This document shows positions 32,124 through 32,973 of a DNA stretch of 32,973 nucleotides, one piece after another (positions within the stretch are counted from its first letter, which is position 1; each line of letters starts with the position of its first letter). Under the pieces are notes generated by a model that worked only from the letters and a program-made list of their open reading frames with translations, did no database searches and was not told the DNA's origin. The stretch is from an uncultured Eubacteriales bacterium (GTDB lineage: Bacteria; Bacillota; Clostridia; Christensenellales; CAG-138), in NCBI GenBank assembly GCA_902802805.1, contig CADCNE010000001.1, positions 1-32,973 of the forward strand. Reading direction: 5' to 3'. Position numbers and translations under genes: made by a program.

Positions 32124-32156
32124 ATCTTGTGCATTTCCTCCCAAATCTTACAGGCC

Positions 32157-32162
32157 AGTATA
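32157..32162 (-). promoter_or_regulatory. Candidate -10 box upstream of the topoisomerase operon
   Basis: Minus-strand TATACT lies 34 bases before the ATG at 32123. The -35 region at 17 bases (AGGTCA) is a weak match, so the call rests mainly on the -10 box and its position. Confidence 0.4.
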
Positions 32163-32237
32163 CCACAGGTTGTGGCCCCTGACCTTGATTTGAACATTGA
32201 TTTTACTGATTGTTAATTTTCTTTTGCGACTATTACC

Positions 32238-32477
32238 CATGGGAAAAGCATAGTCAAAGCGGCGCTGCCGCTTGTTTTTTCCTTGCTTTTCCCGTGCTCC
32301 GTTTCGCTGCCTCTGCCACAGGCAGCGCTAAGCTTCGCACCCCTTTATACAAAGGAGAAAAAGTCGCCCAAAAAGAGAAACTCAAGAAGAGTAATGGGGC
32401 TTCACACTATAAGCCATTCCCTTCTTGAGCTTTTCTTTTTCCGCCGCTTTTTCTTTTCACTGAAAAGAAAAAGCGGC
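32238..32477. repeat. Modular hairpin repeat, copy 4 (between Tim44-like gene and topoisomerase operon)
   Basis: It contains the ~109-base module (32238-32345), half of the AAAGGAGAAAAAGTCGC hairpin, and a long hairpin: AAAAAGAGAAACTCAAGAAG (32370-32389) pairing with CTTCTTGAG and CTTTTCTTTTT (32421-32440) around a central AATGG-GCTT / AAGC-CATT stem with loop CACACTAT. A perfect 16-bp hairpin GCCGCTTTTTCTTTTC/GAAAAGAAAAAGCGGC follows (32443-32477), 6 bases from the stop of the Tim44-like gene. The 32214-32483 gap holds no gene. Confidence 0.87.
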
Positions 32478-32483
32478 AAAATA

Positions 32484-32973
32484 TCAATCTTCCTTCACAT
32501 CCGTCAGCAGCCACTGTGTCCCGGCCCAGACCTTGAGCGCGGTGCCGCAGTACTTGCAGACCTTGGAGCCCACGGCGGGCACAGGCGCACCGCAATTGGG
32601 GCAGTTGGTGCGCTTGACGCCGGTGACGGTATCCGTGGACCAGGCGGCCAGATACTTGAGGATCAGCCGCCGCTGCCGGACGGTGCCCGCGCCGTCCTTG
32701 AAGGAGGCGGCCGCCTGGAAGGTCAGCACCCGGTCCTCGGAGGCGTCGTCATAGGCGGCCAGGGCCACCTTGTAGACCTGGATGCTCCCCGCCACGTCCG
32801 GGGGCAGGTACGAGGGCAGGCGCTCCCGGAGCTGGTCCGAGATCCCGTCCGCATACAGGCACTTCCCCGCCTGGGCGCTCTCATAGAAGGTTTTGGCGTC
32901 CTTCATGACCCGCTGGCGAATGAGCTCCGGGTTATACTCATGCTCGCGCAGGCGGCGCATGATGCCGGCAGCG
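32484..32973 (-). CDS. Tim44-like domain protein with C-terminal zinc ribbon (partial, N-terminus outside)
   Basis: The frame is open through the right edge of the window, so only about the last 162 residues are seen; an internal ATG at 32960 is not assumed to be the start. The visible part has an NTF2/Tim44-like alpha-beta segment (an acidic helix-rich part, then strands GSIQVYKVALAAYDD and DRVLTFQAAASF, then RLILKYLAAW), followed by a zinc ribbon NCPNCGAPVPAVGSKVCKYCG with four Cys, and an end WLLTDVKED. This matches bacterial Tim44-domain proteins with a C-terminal zinc ribbon; their role is not established. It is 5' of the topoisomerase operon on the same strand. Confidence 0.75.
   Translation of the reverse strand, partial: AAGIMRRLREHEYNPELIRQRVMKDAKTFYESAQAGKCLYADGISDQLRERLPSYLPPDVAGSIQVYKVALAAYDDASEDRVLTFQAAASFKDGAGTVRQRRLILKYLAAWSTDTVTGVKRTNCPNCGAPVPAVGSKVCKYCGTALKVWAGTQWLLTDVKED

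Noticed and set aside
30159..32144. TTG at 32144 as start of the topoisomerase B subunit
   Set aside because: The TTG overlaps the GGGAGGAAA ribosome site itself; ATG 32123 gives the normal family N-terminus.

Overview
The window looks like chromosomal DNA of a high-GC, endospore-forming anaerobic Firmicute, probably a gut-type Clostridia. The evidence is a SleB/YpeB germination locus, ferredoxin-dependent oxoacid oxidoreductase genes, Gram-positive-style ribosome binding sites and sigma-A promoters, and a TAXI-type TRAP transporter. The family or genus cannot be fixed from the sequence alone.

Left edge (1-735): an AT-rich stretch unlike the rest. It carries four helically phased TGACTGCA-type repeats and a decayed 3' half of a tRNA-Arg(CCU) gene followed by its terminator. 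This arrangement fits the right attachment site of an integrated element lying off the left side. Only the last ~72 codons of sleB remain, followed by an intact ypeB.

Metabolic core (2331-14680): two divergent blocks separated by a LysR-type regulator gene. Leftward run mutA-mutB-meaB (heterodimeric B12-dependent methylmalonyl-CoA mutase and its G-protein chaperone), behind a clear cobalamin riboswitch. Rightward run korD-korA-korB-korC (2-oxoglutarate:ferredoxin oxidoreductase), a stand-alone B12-binding-domain protein with a degraded cobalamin motif, methylmalonyl-CoA epimerase, and a biotin-dependent carboxyltransferase (methylmalonyl-CoA decarboxylase alpha / propionyl-CoA carboxylase beta type). 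Together they can link 2-oxoglutarate, succinyl-CoA, (R)- and (S)-methylmalonyl-CoA and propionyl-CoA. The biotin carrier and membrane decarboxylase subunits are not in the window.

Middle (14738-21617): a leftward three-gene operon encoding an HPr-kinase-like protein, an S24/S26-type peptidase and an ABC exporter, which resembles the accessory half of a RiPP/lasso-peptide cluster without a visible precursor or cyclase. Divergent from it is a rightward, translationally coupled operon: an RNA methyltransferase-like gene, an unusual tandem two-domain pseudouridine synthase, and a phosphoglucomutase.

Right part (21794-32973), all leftward: a TAXI TRAP transporter (binding protein plus fused permease), an MTA/SAH-deaminase-type amidohydrolase, a DUF4349 lipoprotein, a type IIA topoisomerase pair (GyrB/ParE-like and GyrA/ParC-like), and the end of a Tim44-like zinc-ribbon protein cut by the window edge.

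The most striking non-genic feature is a family of four modular intergenic repeats (about 2062-2317, 3510-3644, 21631-21767, 32238-32477). They are built from conserved hairpin arms around a central stem whose sequence differs between copies while remaining base-paired, as expected of a structure maintained by selection or by its mode of spread. All four lie just downstream of stop codons.
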